Under the pieces are notes generated by a model. It was not told the origin of the DNA. It did not search any database and worked only from the letters and a program-made list of their open reading frames with translations. DNA of 64,000 nt from a bacterium (GTDB lineage Bacteria; Hydrothermota; UBA3072; JAPDKE01): assembly GCA_029258725.1 (NCBI GenBank), contig JAPDKE010000018.1, forward strand, positions 18,824 through 82,823, given 5' to 3'. The translations under genes and the position numbers were made by a program. The stretch's first letter is position 1. The number at the start of each line of letters is the position of its first letter. This document shows positions 63,267 to 64,000 of the stretch, piece by piece.

Positions 63267-63650
63267 TTATTTTGTGTATTTTACCACCACACCTTCTATC
63301 TGGAAAGAACGGGGATACACCGTGGTGCCCGTTAACCACATTATCAGGATGTCTGTAAAAGTGAGTGTCTCTTTTACCTTCAAACCGATAATTCCATCAC
63401 CCCCGTACTTCGTTATTTCTTTCATCAAAGCCTTGTCCAGAGGAGGCTGTGAAAGCGGGAACAGACCACCAAAAAGCCAGTAAGAGGTGATCGTTTTCTT
63501 GAAGGTGGCGACCTTTTTAAACTTCTGAGAATCAAGCCTCCCTGTCATCGAGATGGGCTTATCCACACTATAGGCCTCCAGCGTTAAGGTAGCACATCCT
63601 TCCATGAGAATCAAAAATGCCAAAAGAATTGCAATTTTACCTTTCATCAT
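63267..63650 (-). CDS. Small lipoprotein, unknown function
   Basis: A 127-residue protein with a signal peptide and lipobox (LILMEGC, Cys19). The mature part contains a WLFGGLFPLSQPP hydrophobic loop and a glycine-containing GGDGIIGLKVKE segment resembling that of small outer-membrane or TRL-like lipoproteins, but no family is assigned. It has its own promoter, whose -35 box overlaps that of the divergent XRE regulator, so the two may be co-regulated. Confidence 0.75.
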   Translation of the reverse strand: MMKGKIAILLAFLILMEGCATLTLEAYSVDKPISMTGRLDSQKFKKVATFKKTITSYWLFGGLFPLSQPPLDKALMKEITKYGGDGIIGLKVKETLTFTDILIMWLTGTTVYPRSFQIEGVVVKYTK

Positions 63651-63677
63651 GCACCTCCCTGTTTGAGTTTTTTAAAC

Positions 63678-63706
63678 CTTATACCAAATATTTTTACTTT
63701 TGTCAA
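63678..63706 (-). promoter_or_regulatory. Promoter of the small lipoprotein gene
   Basis: Minus strand: TTGACA (63706-63701), 17-bp spacer, TATAAG (63683-63678). Start near 63671, leaving a 20-nt leader with GGGAGGTGC before the ATG. Confidence 0.72.
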
Positions 63707-63727
63707 GAGAAAAAATAAATATATTTT
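63700..63727 (+). promoter_or_regulatory. Promoter of the XRE regulator gene
   Basis: TTGTCA (63700-63705), 16-bp spacer, TATTTT (63722-63727). Its -35 box overlaps the divergent -35 box on the other strand by five bases, so the two promoters should compete for polymerase. Confidence 0.62.
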
Positions 63728-63762
63728 CTTATCTTTAAAAAAGATTTGTGTAAGATGGAGGT

Positions 63763-64000
63763 ATGGGTAAAGAAAAGGTATTAAAGGAAATTGGAGAAAA
63801 GGTAAGGGAACTGCGAGAAAAGAAGGGATGGACACAGGAGAAACTTGCAGAACTTGCCGGGCTTACCACCACTTACCTCGGCTCCATTGAGCGTGGGGAG
63901 GTGAATGTGAGTGTAGGGAAACTCTGCGGGATTGCGGAGGCGCTTGGAGTTGAGGTGTGGGAGTTATTCTTTCCTCTCCCTCTCTATGAGCAATATCCGG
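63763..64000 (+). CDS. XRE-family helix-turn-helix regulator (3' partial)
   Basis: The first 79 residues are visible; the gene runs off the right edge. Residues about 8-66 are an XRE HTH: VRELREKKGWTQEKLAELAG, TTTYLGSIERGEVNVSVG and LCGIAEALGVEVWEL. It starts 5 nt after GGAGG. Being divergent from the small lipoprotein with overlapping -35 boxes, it may repress or activate that gene and itself. Whether a sensor or peptidase domain follows is not visible. Confidence 0.88.
   Translation, partial: MGKEKVLKEIGEKVRELREKKGWTQEKLAELAGLTTTYLGSIERGEVNVSVGKLCGIAEALGVEVWELFFPLPLYEQYP

Overview
The window looks like part of a chromosome from an uncultivated, probably thermophilic, diderm bacterium of the FCB type. 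Candidate division WOR-3 or Hydrothermae-like lineages fit best, but no rRNA is present to prove it. Five large secreted proteins (2-1618, 4622-6775, 27465-30557, 34451-37087, 61406-63211) end in a type IX secretion-like C-terminal domain (Y/F-D-V-x-G-R-K ... LPSG-I/V-YF). There are a TonB receptor, lipoproteins and a DUF5916 barrel, so an outer membrane is expected. Genes are packed into long operons with 1-50 bp overlaps. The promoters are good TTGACA-N16/17-TAtnnT sequences, and in six cases the -10 box lies only 6-7 nt from the start codon, which implies leaderless mRNAs.

Layout. 1-1618: LVIVD repeat surface protein. 1674-7416 (+): class V aminotransferase, PLD nuclease-like lipoprotein, purB, a 44-aa membrane peptide, a GH18/SH3 protein and a rhomboid protease. 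15824-7361 (-): one operon with a DASS transporter, a zinc-ribbon protein, a HAMP-like membrane protein, ilvE, an unknown protein, rsmI, a CDP-alcohol phosphatidyltransferase, inositol-phosphate synthase, tmk (apparent ATA start) and a CtpA-like protease.

24403-16193 (-) is the most unusual part: an AT-rich class III lanthipeptide locus. It has an unannotated 34-aa precursor (22537-22433) with a VLALQTL leader motif and an SxxSxxC labionin-type core, followed by a hairpin, a LanKC synthetase without zinc ligands, an ABC exporter and a DUF5916 outer-membrane barrel. Upstream lie a textbook sigma-54 promoter (TGGCACGAAAATTGCA, minus strand), three repeated/palindromic upstream sites, and then the gene for a PAS-AAA+-Fis sigma-54 activator. 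Together these read as a self-contained, activator-controlled RiPP system.

34358-25006 (-): cmk-plsC-ispH-rpsA, a gingipain-family protease, pyrG and ecfT. 34451-48872 (+): a repeat adhesin-like protein, a NifU-domain protein, recA, two DUF3857/transglutaminase-type proteins (the second without the catalytic Cys), sugar-nucleotide genes, purN, an Lnt-hexapeptide acyltransferase fusion and cca. 48903-51527: a phosphodiesterase, a sirtuin and an AhpD-like protein. 51611-55510: a TonB receptor plus a metal ABC transporter. 55550-60987: an isochorismatase-like hydrolase, a TrxB-like flavoprotein, an RlmN-like radical SAM protein, groES-groEL, an FmdB zinc ribbon and an EamA transporter. 63650-61406 (-): a small lipoprotein and a clostripain-family protease; an XRE regulator diverges from them and runs off the right edge.

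No tRNA, rRNA, CRISPR array, insertion sequence or replication origin was recognised.
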